Part shown: piece after piece, positions 48,175 through 60,744 of the stretch
How the letters are laid out: every line of letters starts with the position of its first letter
Numbering within the stretch: the first letter of the stretch is position 1
NCBI GenBank assembly: GCA_963662155.1
Contig: OY759270.1
Location: forward strand, 16,670,045-16,734,044
Direction of reading: 5' to 3'
Origin: Lamellibrachia columna
Taxonomy: Eukaryota; Annelida; Polychaeta; Sabellida; Siboglinidae
DNA length: 64,000 nt
Made by a program: the position numbers and the translations under genes
Notes under the pieces: generated by a model
What the model saw: only the letters and a program-made list of their open reading frames with translations
Databases searched by the model: none
What the model was told of the DNA's origin: nothing

Positions 48175-48310
48175 AGAATGGTCTTCGTGCAGTAACTGCA
48201 GCATGACTGAGTGCTTCCCAGAGAAGTCGAGATGAAGTTGGAATGAACATGTGTGGTAGTGGGTGAAGTGTAAAACACTTTGAACAGTACAAAGGACTGG
48301 ATACGACGAA
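48175..48310 (+). mobile_element. SINE 3' part, unit 2
   Basis: TCTTCGTGCAGTAACTGCAG to AGTGTAAAACACTTTGAACA, same form as 38930-39050. Confidence 0.65.
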
Positions 48311-48429
48311 CATAATTTTCATGCGTATCTGTCTGCCTCCATCCCCGATTACGTATTCTCGACATTACAACATGCACGTGTCGATACAATTAGGATAAAT
48401 GCTTCCCAGAGAAGTTGCGATACATTTTT

Positions 48430-49190
48430 ATCCAATGTAAGGGGCTGTCCTTTTCTGCCCACATTTAAATCACATTTACAGCAGAACACTGAACGTACAC
48501 CAACTGATGCATAATATTATTTTTTTGTGTAACCGTGTTGGGAAAATTGCTGTAAACAGAACGATTACGTATCCTCAATAGAACAACACGCATGTGTCGA
48601 TACAATTAGGATACCAGAATAATTGCGACATAGAAATTGCCCTTCTAAGTGAGGATTACAACGTCATTCAGGGCGTTGACAGGTGTCAAGGCGTGGTGCT
48701 GCAAAAGATTATCTGACGCAAACAGGACAACGCCGTCCGAGCGCATGGACAATGCCTGTCGTGGTTCGTTGATTACCTCCGCCAGCACAGACAACAGACC
48801 ACAAGGGTTCATTCCTTTTACCAGCCAGCATGCAGGGAATTCTTGCATTTAGCGTGTCTTATATAGCAATCCATGCGAAGTTGGTGATTCTTCTTCCAAA
48901 AATTGGTATACGGTGTACGGCCTACCATGACTGAAGAATGATCAATTGGAGAAATATGGAGGAGTGTGCAAGATAGCATTTCGTGTGCTACATCCGTGTT
49001 GGTGTGCATGTTATCTGTTTCAACATACGTTGTATATCAATAGCACACGCTGCGTGCTTCCTGTGGTGTTCTCTGTAAAAGCTGATCTCATCTAGATAGG
49101 TAAAAATGCATTGCGTTGACAGCCAGTCGGACGAAATTGGTAAAGAAAGAGATGATTCGAGACAGCTACTAACAAAAGGTGCACTATAAA
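48430..49190. repeat. unit 2 counterpart of 39570-40320
   Basis: Shared strings include ATGTGTCGATACAATTAGGA, AACAGGACAACGCCGTCCGA and TTGACAGCCAGTCGGACGAA. It includes the broken version of the unknown open frame (48645-49009). Confidence 0.8.
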
Positions 49191-49328
49191 CAGGGACTTT
49201 TTGACCTACCAGAATGCGGAAGGTTTGTGTATAAACATTATTTGGCTTTGTAGATAAATAATATCTATACTACGGAGTACACATGTTTGAAATGGTATTA
49301 ATTCTGATACATATTTTATTCATTCTAC

Positions 49329-50417
49329 AAACGATTGGTCATTTCATATGGAGTTTTGAATAATGTATTGGGACAGATTACTAATTAGTGACAACTATGT
49401 TTTTCTGCTTCTGATGAAATTCATGACTGTGTATTAGTCGCATGAAAATTTGGCTAGACTGTTGCTGGCAAGGAGACGAGACACTTTCTGGGCGTTTTGG
49501 CTTATTGTTGGCTAACGTAACTGTTATGTGCATTTGTTCAACAAAGTAACGGCGGTGGGTGGGAATTGCTAGATGCATAGATAATAAACAGACATACCAG
49601 TTAACACAACTGTTCGATGATACTATTGCCAATATAATAAACCTTTTCCACTTGGAGTGTGTTGTATTCCTAAGACAGGGTTTTGTAGGGTTGTTGATAT
49701 CAATTACACGGCCAACGTTCTAGTAGACGCCATCTTAGAGTGATCACTTCCGGCGAATGCGCATAATTTTCACCACTAGATCTGCATAATTCAATATCAA
49801 TAACATAGACTAGTAATATTATTTATGCATGTTATACACTTTGCTGCATTACAACATGAACTATGCCATATAAAAAACATTCTAATTAACTAAATTGTTT
49901 AATGAGTATTTGTTATGTCAATTAAATGTGAAGTGAACATGTTTCAAGAGTTCACACTACACATTCATTTAAACAGGGTGTACATACTATATAAACGGGT
50001 AGACGTGTTGTAATAAGTGTTGCAAGCTCAACATATAGGGATTGTCAGTAGTTTGTGGAGAACTGCACAATGGTCTGGGGGCCGACAAATCTCTCCCCTG
50101 AGAGCTGCTCGATAAGCAACCATAAGAGACTCGGTGACTGTGGATTGGTCTCTCCACCGACCGATAGGAGGTGCAACCAAATAGCATTTAATGCTAAGTG
50201 TCACTCACGTCATTGGTCTCTTATTTTTTTAAACAAAAGAACATCAATCATTACATATTCAGATAAAGGTTATTATTCTCGATTCGCATTAGTTGATCAA
50301 TCGGCATCAGTGTTATTGTCATCGTAGCAAACGTCTGTCAATCCGTAATCAATTACATGTCAATTATTATGTTGATGTCCTTCCTTGCATTTTAGTAAAT
50401 CAATACTTTCATTACAT
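49329..50417. mobile_element. unit 2-specific insertion of about 1.1 kb flanked by CATTCTAC
   Basis: Absent from unit 1, where the flanking homologies (40440 and 40470) are adjacent. CATTCTAC occurs directly at 49321-49328 and 50418-50425, compatible with an 8-base target duplication. No terminal inverted repeat or transposase was found. A TATATAAA box lies near 49990. Confidence 0.4.
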
Positions 50418-50455
50418 CATTCTACGTCACTCCCAAAACAAAAAGGCTATATAAT

Positions 50456-51083
50456 ATTAATGTTTTATGGCACTCCAGCACACATGCAAATTTGTTCTCT
50501 TCGAAGAACAGCCAGGTGACACTGTTAAGCTAATGCTTTCCACACGTTTTGATTTTGCTCTGCTTCTCTACATGCAATATAAAGTCTGACAAAATAAACA
50601 TGCAAAATTTACCCCACCAATAATAACAAACTCGGATTTACTTGCATTTAACTTTAATGTGGTCTCTGTCATCCAATGGAAGATTTTGTGGAGACAATCT
50701 CTGAGCTAGTTTTGGAAGTGATTTGTATCTCGTGTAGCCAAAATAGCATAGGTCTGTGATCTATTAGTATACATTTGGTGATCCAAGTTGTTACGTTGGA
50801 TAACTGAGCCAAGTAGAGTAGCGTAGAGAGTGAAACACTCTGAGGAACATTACGTGAAGTAGGGAGGGCAGCTCAAAAACAATTCGCTATCTTCAATTCT
50901 TTTGTATCTATAAGTTAAATATTATGAGAACCAGCTCTGTTCCAGATATGCCACACCACATTGACACACTTTTAATAAGTTGTCCTGTGACCAATGGTAT
51001 CAAATGCAGCAGATAGCTTCAGCAAGGAAATGGTCTCCTTCCATACACTTCCTGGACCCACTACCCAGTGTGTAGATCCGCCC
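50456..51083 (-). pseudogene. LINE RT fragment (L2/CR1-like), unit 2
   Basis: The minus strand reads LLKLSAAFDTIGH, later VPQSVSLSTLLY (decayed VPQGSVLGP) and LRDCLHKIFHWMTETTLKLN. It is the longer version of 40460-40840, so unit 1 has lost its middle. Both sit at the same place beside exon G, so the insertion predates this duplication. Confidence 0.75.
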
Positions 51084-53455
51084 AAGTCTGGTCAATAATA
51101 GATTTTACAAATGGTCTACTGAATGGTATAAATTCAGTCAACACTTGATCATTTGCTGTGTCGCCAGAACAGTATGCACTGATTGTCCTTAAACACTTCC
51201 AGGAGAAACCATGTGGCAATATCTTTATTTTGTTGGACCCCCGACTGCAACGTTATTTTTTAAATTATATAATAAGTTATAACATTTGCATACATTAAAT
51301 GTAACAACGGTAATAATAAATACATTTGTATGTGGGCGTTTTCACGTACAGGGAACACTTTTGTCAAAATGAACTTTCCCGCATAGCATTGAAATAATTA
51401 ATGGTGTAATATTAATTCAGTCTAATTACCATACAATTTTTTAGGCTGAGCGGGATTGAGAGACTTTACATGAAACCGCCAATAATCTGTATATCTGGAC
51501 AGACGTCTTAAAAACAAAGGCGCTAAAATACGATTAGATGGAACGTGATACGTCTCTTTCATGGTTTCATCAATTATAGCAAAAGCAAATTAATTTAATT
51601 TTCACCTAAATTAGCTAAGGAAGCTCCAGCACATGATCACAGAACAGAATAAACTAATGAAATCTAAATATATATTCCTCGTTCACTTACCATATGCTTC
51701 TGGGAAAATCTCAGCTGATGGATGCACAACAACCAACTCACGTCTTCGTGGTGATGTCCTACTCACGAGAGATGGAGTCACAGTTGACCCATTGTGTCTG
51801 TAATGATATTAACAGACGTCGTCATTTCATCCTCCCAAAGGCCAATAAATGAATGGGACAAATTTTCTACAGTTTCTGTTAATGCAGGCCATGTGAATAT
51901 GTTACAAACACAATTTACAAATATCTTGTTACACATAGGTGTAAGAAAACCTGTCTAATTAAATAGCTTCCTTTTCTGTCTGAATCAACCAATGGTTCCA
52001 TTCCAAAAATATATATAATTCTAACTCGACCAAACATTACATCTATATTACACATCTGTTGAATAATAGTGGAATGATAGGATGAACATTTGAAGCAGTG
52101 TGCCGACGACCATAAAAGGATGAATATTTGCAGCAGTAAAAATACCCCAAAAAGCCATCTTGGTGCACCCTGGGGCAAGACAGCCACCCGTATACCTGGG
52201 GCAGTTCGGTCTACAACTCCTTCCCCCGTGTTTTTAGTTATGTCATGTTTGATAGCCCTGACAGTACATGGCAAAGTCAGTTTAGGTTGCCCAACCATGG
52301 CATTGTGTTCTTTTGACTGTCGAGGACATCAAATATACGTCATGCCTGGACGATTCTGATCGAACGCAGCAACAAGTTGAATGTTAAACCTCTAACCATG
52401 CATAAAATACCGAAATAAGGAGTTATGTACCATATTGGTTCGTCCGTATAAATATTGTCGAAACATTGCCTGAATAATAATATACATACACACATGCAAA
52501 TATTATGATAGTACACAGGCTATAACAGTTGTCAAGTAAAAATGGAGTTAGCACATAAAATATACCTTCCAATTCATAAATTGGTGAAATGTTATAAAAG
52601 TGTTATATGCACGTATTTCCACAGTGACTGGCTGTGGTAGTGTTTGAATGTTTAGTGTCACTGTAAAATTAAAACAAATGCCTCTTTCCTTTGTTTACAT
52701 GTGATACAATTCAGAAAATAGTAATAAGTTATCCTACTCAATATAACCATATAACCAGAATGCATGTAATTCCAAAAACAATGCCCCGAAAGCGGCGGTG
52801 CGCAGAAGAGTTGCACGAGTCATTGTATGTTCGCTGACCCAGTCGCACAACCATGGAATGTACGATTCATATAAGTTATCATCTCTCTGATTGTATACAT
52901 ACCAATATTATCTGGACAATATCTCATCATTAACTCCACGGACAATATTCCAGAAATACTGTTGATGAGACAATATCTCTTCAGAAGTATATCCTGGATA
53001 TTGTTCTGCTACTGCATTACACACAGAATGTCTGCAAATTGTCCAATTACTGAAGTTGATTTTCGGCTGTCTTTGCAGATGAAAGCGTATAATTGAATTA
53101 CGGTTAGTTGATAGTAAGTTATTATAACATCAGTGAACAATGTAATTTGCTGGTTCAGTAACTTGATTAAATGCAAATTTTTAGGTGGCTCCTCGAATGT
53201 GAATTTTATTTCTTTTCCTAAATAACAACATTCTTCTTCTCATAACGGGCGGGCCCAGTCTCACAAAAAAGGGTGCCCAGTTTTCCAATAAAAAACATTA
53301 TTACGTAACTTAATATATAATCTAATTTACTGAAATATATAATTATTGTAATTCTAGATCCTGTCAATGTGACTTACCAAAGTTGTTACTGTGAATATAC
53401 TGAAGGTGTGGTTCCACCCTCTATATGGAGATAAACTTGAATGATGCCAAGGCCA
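51080..53455 (-). pseudogene. exons G to C of the tandem gene, unit 2
   Basis: G 51080-51245, F 51691-51797 (one base deleted), E 52196-52316 (open), D 52566-52688 (open), C 53378-53455 (TAG stop in place of CAG). Splice sites are mostly kept. The stop and the frameshift show this copy is not functional as the same protein. Confidence 0.6.
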
Positions 53456-53837
53456 CTGAGCCGGGCTGTGTGATGGTCATGCCAAGGAATCAGGTCACGT
53501 TCCACGTATGTACATGTTTGTACACAGAGCACACTGCAAACACACCAGTGAGCTACAGTGATTCACTTTCCATTATTCAAGGACATGATACTGATAAGCC
53601 GCGTCATATCAAACAAAAGCTGATATGATCATAATCAATGCTTCAACTTGGATTACTTGAAAAGGAAACCAAGCTTTTATTTCTATATTTTATATAACTG
53701 AGGATGTCACAGTATATGTAATTGATGGCCCACTAAAAATCAACCCATAAACGTGGCATGGTCATCATCATAAAATAAAGCTTTTCCAGGTATATTTGAA
53801 TATTTTCCATAGAAATATACTTGAGAATTGGACCTAC

Positions 53838-54292
53838 CAGAGACGCAATGCTTCGTTGACAACATCACCTTGGTGATGGGATTGATGTGTGTACAGAGAA
53901 CATCTGGAAGAGCTGTGGCCCTGTCCAACTGACTCTGGTTGCTGCAGAATCACCTGCGCAGCTCCCGAAATTGTCCAGTAGGCTATCTCAATACATTTCC
54001 CATTCAGGGCTGAAAACAGTCAAGCAATGTACAATACCAAAACAGCCCTGCTTCAAAGGAGCAACTTGCACATTAGCGTAACAAATATAATAAACACATC
54101 TAAATGAGACGTTAGTCTTAAGTGTAGTTTCTACGAATTAGTCAGAATTCATAACTTTTAGTTCTAACATTCTAGTCAAATGTAGCAAGCAGGGAGACTC
54201 ACCCGTTGTGGGGGCGAGATAGACACTGAGGGCTGTAACACGGTCTCTACTATGGTATCTCTCCTTCATACGCAGCGGGAACTTCAGCATCT
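53838..54292 (-). pseudogene. exons B and A of the tandem gene, unit 2
   Basis: B 53838-53941 is 104 bases, two longer than in units 1 and 3, a frameshift near 53885. A 54203-54292 is 90 bases and open, with good acceptor (CCTACAG) and donor (GTGAGTC). Confidence 0.6.
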
Positions 54293-54549
54293 CTGTAGGT
54301 AGGACTCAGAAACAACAACACTCAATCAGCTTTAGTTTTCAATGTCTGCATACACATATTCTGTATACTCTATCTAACATATAAAGAAGTTTATGTTGGT
54401 CTGTCTGTTGTGTCCTATTCCCCTTCTGACGAACATGGAGGTTCAAATGGGAAACCGTCCATATGGGCCTCCGGGGATGGGGATTACATTTTTAAAAGAT
54501 TTTATTTTGTTTTCTATGTCATCATAAAGATAATCATTATGGCTGCCTA

Positions 54550-54690
54550 GTGAGTACAGCCACCGTGAGAGAATTACCTGCCATTTCAGTGCCATGGAAT
54601 GCCACACCCCGACTTTGCCTGCCCTACTGAGCACAGCCACCGAGATAGATTTAACTGCCAGTTCTGTGTCATGGCGTGCAACACCCAGAC
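54550..54690 (+). repeat. 77-bp minisatellite, unit 3 (about 2 copies)
   Basis: Same unit as 45028-45640. Confidence 0.85.
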
Positions 54691-54699
54691 CTGTCGTGT

Positions 54700-55620
54700 T
54701 CATGAGAACAAAAAGAAGAGTTGTGGTTGGATCTGGTTTGTCGGAAGAGTTTCCAGTTAACATCGGTTAGAGGCAAGGAAGTGACCCTTTTCTGTTTATC
54801 ATGGTGCTGGCACTAATCAGCAGGAAGATCAGCATGAAGGATGTTCTCAGGAAGGAGATGTATGCAAACGATCTGGCCATGATAGCAGACAAAAATCAAG
54901 AACTACAGGAAGTGTTGGAGGAATGGAAGGGGGTGTTCAAGAAGCACGGACCGATAATGAGCCGGGAGAAGACAGAAGTGATGTGGGTTTGACATCAGAG
55001 AGAAAGGACTTGATCATTAGTTTGGATGATAAGGAGATCAACCAAGTGGATGGCTTTGTGTAACTTGGAGGAATGGTTAATGAGGATGGGCATTCAGAGG
55101 TAGAAATGCGATGTCGGATACAACAGGGAGCGAATGCCCGGGGAAAGGTAGAGGGAGTCATGTTGGAGAGAAACATTTTGAAAAAGCTGAAAAGGAAAGT
55201 CCTGAGTGCTTGTGTTACACAAGCATGCCTGAATCTGTATCTGGAGACAGTGGCGTTGACAGAACAACAACAGCAGCTGCAAGTTTGGTTCTGGTTTCGT
55301 CGAATAACACGAGCAAAGAGGGTTGACGAAAGAAGGATGAATGACCTGAGGACAGATGTGATGCAACAAGACATTTCAACAGGAAGATTGGTGAGAAGCA
55401 AGGTTAGAATGGCAGGCCACATGGTAAGGATGGATGCAGACATACTAGTAAAGAGATTGGAAGAGGTAGTTGGAAAAACATCAAGAATGCAAAGAAAAGG
55501 GGAAGCGAATAGCTAAGATCGAAGGACTGCGCGAGGTGGGATATGAGAAGATCGGGGAAGTATGGAAAGAAACAACAGAAAGAGTGACTTGACAATATTT
55601 TACCTGACCCTAACCCATGA
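54700..55620 (+). pseudogene. RTE-like LINE reverse transcriptase part, unit 3
   Basis: MYANDLAMIADKNQELQEVL, MSREKTEVMWV then a TGA, VNEDGHSEVEMRCRIQQGAN, then LNLYLETVALTEQQQQLQVW and RLVRSKVRMAGHMVRMDADI. The last two blocks show the standard order of the thumb and basic C-terminus. Stops at 54990 and 55062 and a frameshift disable it. Nearly identical to unit 4. Confidence 0.8.
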
Positions 55621-55886
55621 ACAGTAGTGAACAAAGAAGAAAAGCACCGTTAGTTTGGTAAAAAAGTTATGTTTAATATATCCAATAATATGGTCAACAT
55701 TTTCATAAACAGTGTATAAATTGCTTATGAGAAAAACCATTATTTCAATAGAACATTTGCTAAATTTTAGCACCCCTCTACACACATGGTGTTGTGTGAC
55801 TATGATGCGCCATTTAGAAACCTGGTGTCTATGACAGTGACATGATTCTCTCCAGAGCCTTTTTCTCATGACACGCCTTATCTCAC

Positions 55887-56161
55887 GTGTGACGAGGTTG
55901 CCATCATTGTTGACCATGACGCTCCACAGCTGGATAGTGGACTGGAAGGTGGCGGCCACCATCCTGTTGCAGTTCTCCTGGCCAGTGTTGAGCACCTTGG
56001 CATTGAGGACCACCTGATCTATCAAATCCATCAGACACGGACTAGTCCACGAAAATTGGCAGCGTGCAGAGTCCTTCATCCTGTCTCACAAAAACACACA
56101 AGTTACATCGATCTGTAGATCTGCATCAAACAAACAGTTCGCACACCCACACTTTGGTATT
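55887..56161 (-). pseudogene. exon I, unit 3, with internal stop
   Basis: 275 bases as in unit 1, same splice sites. A TGA replaces the codon before the DRMKDSARCQFSW part. The rest (LMDLIDQVVLNAKVLNTGQE) is open. Unit 4 (61946-62220) shares the stop. Confidence 0.65.
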
Positions 56162-56360
56162 CTGCTGTGGAAAATTACAAAATCAATATCTCATATGTAT
56201 CTCTGTTTGAGCAATATGCATTTTACCATATGGTTGTACTCATATAAATGACGTACTCTTCTTGACTACAGCATGCTCATAAAAATCAAATATCCTTTGA
56301 CAATGTACTGTGAAAGTATCAATAAAAACATTAAACAAATCAATCTGGTTACCAAAACAT

Positions 56361-56621
56361 AACACCCCCTGGCTGACCTGTTCATTCCAACACCTTTTGT
56401 ACTGCTCTGGGAAGCATTCAGCAATGCTGCAATTACTGTGCAAAGATTTTTCGTTCACATTTCCACACTTGACTGTACCTGGACACTCATTTACAGCTGG
56501 GTGAAATGTGGTAATGTGGGGGAACAAAATTGTCAAAGCTTTGATACGGCATCAATTGGATGTGTACCCGGGTTCCGTCAGCCAAGTCTGGCGTTCTACC
56601 ATTGTGTGGTAGAAATACCAT
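56361..56621 (-). mobile_element. tRNA-headed SINE, unit 3
   Basis: Minus-strand head TGGTAGAACGCCAGACTTGG and GAACCCGGGTACACATCC (altered B box), body as in 47603-47898. Confidence 0.75.
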
Positions 56622-56802
56622 GAATAAATATTTTTTCGTATTGCGAAGCATAAGCATATTGAAAGAGATGAATCAATCAAATTTATGAAGTTTGTAACTT
56701 CTCATGAGTACACACACAGACAAATTCCCAGCAGATGTTTGTATAGTGTATACAGCCATTGCCATAACCAAAACATGTACTTACATCTACTGATTTGCAT
56801 CT

Positions 56803-57200
56803 TTAATAAATGGCTAACGCTTGTCGAGGGAAATCTTCAGTTGATGCACTTTGGAAACATCCTGCCACAACTGTCATTGCCACTGTTGTTATTGTCATTT
56901 GGGCATTGCCACTGTCATCGATGTCACATCTGTCAATATTACTGCTGCTGTTTACTAACACAATGCGCTGCCACCCGAATCCACCCCAACAGTGCCAACA
57001 CAACACCATGGGTCATTTGTCTGCATTGTTTAATATGTTTCAATGAACATGTAAATCTGTGAAGCCATCAACCTACAGACGATATGGTATTTTCATGTTG
57101 CATAAACAACAGCTCAGGCATTGACCAGTTGACATACAGAGCACTTTTAAAGAGCACCTTTTGAAAGTGGATTCATAGGTCAGACAACGAGTTCATAACC
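56803..57200. repeat. segment shared with unit 1 (37490-37830)
   Basis: Shared strings include CAACTGTCATTGCCACTGTT, GCGCTGCCACCCGAATCCA and AGTGGATTCATAGGTCAGAC. No coding evidence; the small frames differ between copies. Confidence 0.75.
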
Positions 57201-57402
57201 TGTTGAAGATAATGCTCACTTCAGAGAACTTTATTTTAATGGCATTTTATGAATTTGAGAAAGTGAATCTAACAATAATTAATATTCAAAGAATTACGCA
57301 TGCATTTGATCGTACATTTGTGAATTTGATAAATCAAATATTTGTGGGTCGCATGCAAATGCAAATGCTGGAAGGATTGACTCCTGTTGGCACGTCAATA
57401 GG

Positions 57403-57492
57403 GAGGGAGGGAGAGAGGGAGGAAGGGAGAGAGGGGGAGAGAGGGAGAGAACGGGAGAGGGGGAGAGGGGGAGAGGGGGAGGGAGAGGGAGA
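57403..57492. repeat. (GGGAGA)n microsatellite, unit 3
   Basis: GGGAGAGA/GGGGGAGA run; the unit 4 equivalent is at 63455-63537. It marks the junction where units 3 and 4 lost about 3 kb relative to unit 2. Confidence 0.93.
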
Positions 57493-57499
57493 GATGGAG

Positions 57500-57568
57500 T
57501 TTGAGAGACTTTACATGAAACCGCCAATAATATGTATATCTGGACAGACGTCTTTAAAAACAAAGGCG
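57500..57568 (-). CDS. exon F2, unit 3 (partial) of the tandem gene
   Basis: After an acceptor CGTATTTTAG the frame reads APLFLKTSVQIYILLAVSCK, in phase with exon F (one base left, two taken). In unit 1 the same frame goes on to SWKVSQSRSATKI. In units 3 and 4 it runs into the GGGAGA microsatellite, so its end is lost. Confidence 0.4.
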
Positions 57569-57735
57569 CTAAAATACGATTAGATGGAACGTGATACGTC
57601 TCTTTCATGGTTTCATCAATTATAGCAAAAGCAAATTAATTAATTTTCACCTAAATTAGCTAAGGAAGCTCCAGCACATGATCACAGAACAGAATAAACT
57701 AATGAAATTTAAATATATATTCCTCGCTCACTTAC

Positions 57736-57843
57736 CATATGCTTCTGGGAAAATCTCAGCTGATGGATGTACAACAACCAACTCACTTCTTCGTGGTGAT
57801 GTCCTACTCACGAGAGATGGAGTCCACAGCTGACCCATTGTGT
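57736..57843 (-). CDS. exon F, unit 3
   Basis: 108 bases between acceptor ATCATTCCAG and donor TATG|GTAAGTG. Reads TMGQLWTPSLVSRTSPRRSE, then LVVVHPSAEIFPEAY. Two bases before and one after the full codons, joining E and F2 in phase. Confidence 0.65.
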
Positions 57844-58240
57844 CTGGAATGATATTAACAGACGTCGTCATTTCATCCTCCCAAAGGCCAATAAATGAAT
57901 GGGACAAATTTTCTACAGTTTCTGTTAATGCAGGCCATGTGAATATGTTACAAACACAATTTACAAATAGCTTGTTATACATAGGTGAAAGAAAACCTGT
58001 CTAATTAAATAGCTTCCTTTTCTGTCTGAATCAACCAATGGTTCCATTCCAAAAATATATATAATTCTAACTCGACCAAACATTACATCTATATTACACA
58101 TCTGTTGAATAATAGTGGAATTATAGGATGAACATTTGAAATAGTGTGCCAAAGACCATAAAAGGATGAACATTTGCAGCAGTAAAATACCCCAAAAAGC
58201 CATCTTGGTGCACCCTGGGGCAAGACAGCCACCCGTATAC

Positions 58241-58361
58241 CTGGGACAGTTCGGTCTACAACTCCTTCCCCCGTGTTTGTAGTTATGTCATGTTTGATAG
58301 CCCTGACAGTACATGGCAAAGTCACTTTAGGTTGCCCAACCATGGCATTGTGTTCTTTTGA
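58241..58361 (-). CDS. exon E, unit 3
   Basis: 121 bases from acceptor TCCTCGACAG to donor CCAG|GTATACG. Reads SKEHNAMVGQPKVTLPCTVR, then AIKHDITTNTGEGVVDRTVP. It begins in phase 0, as exon D ends, and leaves one base for exon F. Confidence 0.65.
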
Positions 58362-58610
58362 CTGTCGAGGACATCAAATATACGTCATGCCTGGATGATA
58401 CTGATCGAACGCAGCAACAAGTTGAATGTTAAACCTCTAACCATGCATAAAATTCCGAAATAAGGAGTTATGTACCATATTGGTTTGTCCATATAAATAT
58501 GGACGAAACATTGCCTGAATAATAATATACATACACACATCCATATATTATGATAGTACACAGGCTATAACAGTTGTCAAGTAAAAAATGAGTTAGCACA
58601 TAAAATATAC

Positions 58611-58733
58611 CTTCCAATTCATAAATTGGTGAAATGTTATAAAAGTGTTATATGCACGTATTTCCACAGTGACTGGCAGTGGTAGTGTTTGAATGTTTAG
58701 TGTCATTGTAAAATTAAAACAAATGCCTCTTTC
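58611..58733 (-). CDS. exon D, unit 3
   Basis: 123 bases, 41 codons: ERGICFNFTMTLNIQTLPLP, then VTVEIRAYNTFITFHQFMNW and a final Lys, with donor GAAG|GTATAT. Open and of equal length in units 1, 2 and 3. Its acceptor (AACAAAG) is weak, and it starts in phase 0 while exon C ends in phase 1, so a short exon between them is probably missing from this model. Confidence 0.6.
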
Positions 58734-59423
58734 CTTTGTTTACATGTGATACAATTCAGAAAATAGTAATAAGTTATCCTACTCAATATAACCATATAAC
58801 AAGAATGCATGTAATTCCAAAAACAATGCCACGAAAGCGGCGGTGCGCAGAAGAGTTGCACGAGTCATTGTATGTTCGCTGACCCAGTCGCACAACCACG
58901 GAATGTACGATTCATATAAGTTAGCATCTCTCTAATTGTATACCTACCAATAGTATCTCGACAATTTCTCATCATTAACTCCACGGACAATATTTCAGAA
59001 ATACTGTTGATGAGACAATATCTCTTCAGAAGTATATCCTGGATATTGTTCTGCTACTGCATTACACACAGAATGTCTGCAAATTGTCCAATTACTGAAG
59101 TTGATTTTCGGCTGTCTTTGCAGATGAAAGCGTATAATTGAATTACGGTTAGTTGATAGTAAGTTATTATAACATCAGTGAACAATGTAATTTGCTGGTT
59201 CAGTAACTTGATTAAATGCAAATTTTTAGGTGGCTCCTCGAATGTGAATTTTATTTCTTTTCATAAATAACAACATTCTTATTCTCATAATGGGCGGGCC
59301 CAGTCTAAACAAAAATAGGGTGCCCAGTTTTCCAATAAAAAAATTATTACGTAACTTAATATATAATCTAATTTACTGAAATATATAATTATTGTAATTC
59401 TAGATCCTGTCCATGTGACTTAC

Positions 59424-59501
59424 CAAAGTTGTTACTGTGGATATACTGAAGGTGTGGTTCCACCCTCTGTATGGAGATAAACTTGAATGATGCCAAGGCC
59501 A
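59424..59501 (-). CDS. exon C, unit 3
   Basis: 78 bases. Acceptor CCCGGCTCAG (in unit 1 CCCCGTTTAG) and strong donor TTTG|GTAAGTC. Reads ALASFKFISIQRVEPHLQYI, then HSNNF. Only this frame lacks stops in both units 1 and 3. Confidence 0.6.
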
Positions 59502-59883
59502 CTGAGCCGGGCTGTGTGCTGGTCATGCCAAGGAATCAGGTCACGTTCCTCGTATGTACATGGTTGTACTCAGATCACACTGCAAACACACCAGTGAGCT
59601 ACAGTGATTCACTTTCCACTATTCAAGGACCTGATACTGATAAGCCGAGTCATATCAAACAAAAGCTGATATGATCATAATCAATGCTTCAATTTGGATT
59701 AAGTGAAAAGAAAACCAAGCTTTTACTTGTATATTTTATATAACTGAGGATGTCACAGTATATGTAATTGATGGCCCACTAAAAATCAACCCATAAACGT
59801 GACATGGTCATCATCATAAAATAAAGCTTTTCCAGGTATATTTGAATATTTTCCATAGAAATGTACTTGAGAATTGGACCTAC

Positions 59884-59985
59884 CAGAGACGCAATGCTTC
59901 GTTGACAACATCACCTTGGTGATGGGATTGGCGTGTACAGAGAACATCTGGAAGAACTGTGGCCCTCTCCAACTGACTCTGGTTG
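59884..59985 (-). CDS. exon B, unit 3
   Basis: 102 bases from acceptor ATTCTGCAG to donor CTCTG|GTAGGTC. Reads TRVSWRGPQFFQMFSVHANP, then ITKVMLSTKHCVS. In phase with A and C (phase 1 introns on both sides). Confidence 0.65.
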
Positions 59986-60247
59986 CTGCAGAATCACCTG
60001 CGCAGCTCCCGAAATTGTCCAGTAGGCTATCTCAATAAATTTCCCATTCAGGGCTGAAAACAGTCAAGCAATGTACAATACCAAAAACAGCCCTGCTTCA
60101 AAGGAGCAACTTGCACATTAGCGTAACAAATATAATCAACACATCTAAATGAGACGTTAGTCTTAAGTGTAGTTTCTACGAATTAGTCAGAATTCATAAG
60201 TTTTAGTTCTAACATTCTAGTCAAATGTAGCAAGCAGGGAGACTCAC

Positions 60248-60337
60248 CCGTTGTGGGGGCGAGATAGACACTGAGGGCTGTAACACGGTCTCTACTATGG
60301 TATCTCTCCTTCATACGCAGCGGGAACTTCTGCATGT
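60248..60337 (-). CDS. exon A, unit 3
   Basis: 90 bases from acceptor TTACCTACAG to donor ACGG|GTGAGTC. Reads MQKFPLRMKERYHSRDRVTA, then LSVYLAPTT. Upstream exons, if any, are not recognised, so the ATG is not claimed as the start. Confidence 0.65.
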
Positions 60338-60594
60338 CTGTAGGTAAGACTCAGAAACAACAACACTCAATCAGCTTTAGTTTTCAATGTCTGCATACAC
60401 ATATTCTGTGTACTCTATCTAACATATAAAGAAGTTTATGTTGGTCTGTCTGTTGTGTCCTATTCCCCTTCTGACGAACATGGAGGTTCAAATGGGAAAC
60501 CGTCCATATGGGCCTCCGGGCATGGGGATTAAATTTTTAAAAGATTTTATTTTGTTTTCTATGTCATCATAAAGATAATCATTATGGCTGCCTA

Positions 60595-60735
60595 GTGAGT
60601 ACAGCCACCGTGAGAGAATTACCTGCCAGTTCAGTGCCATGGAATGCCACACCCCGACTTTGCCTGCCCTACGGAGCACAGCCACCGTGATAGATTTGAC
60701 TGCCAGTTCTGTGTCATGGCGTGCAACACCCAGAC
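60595..60735 (+). repeat. 77-bp minisatellite, unit 4 (about 2 copies)
   Basis: Nearly identical to 54550-54690. Confidence 0.85.
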
Positions 60736-60744
60736 CTGTCGTGT

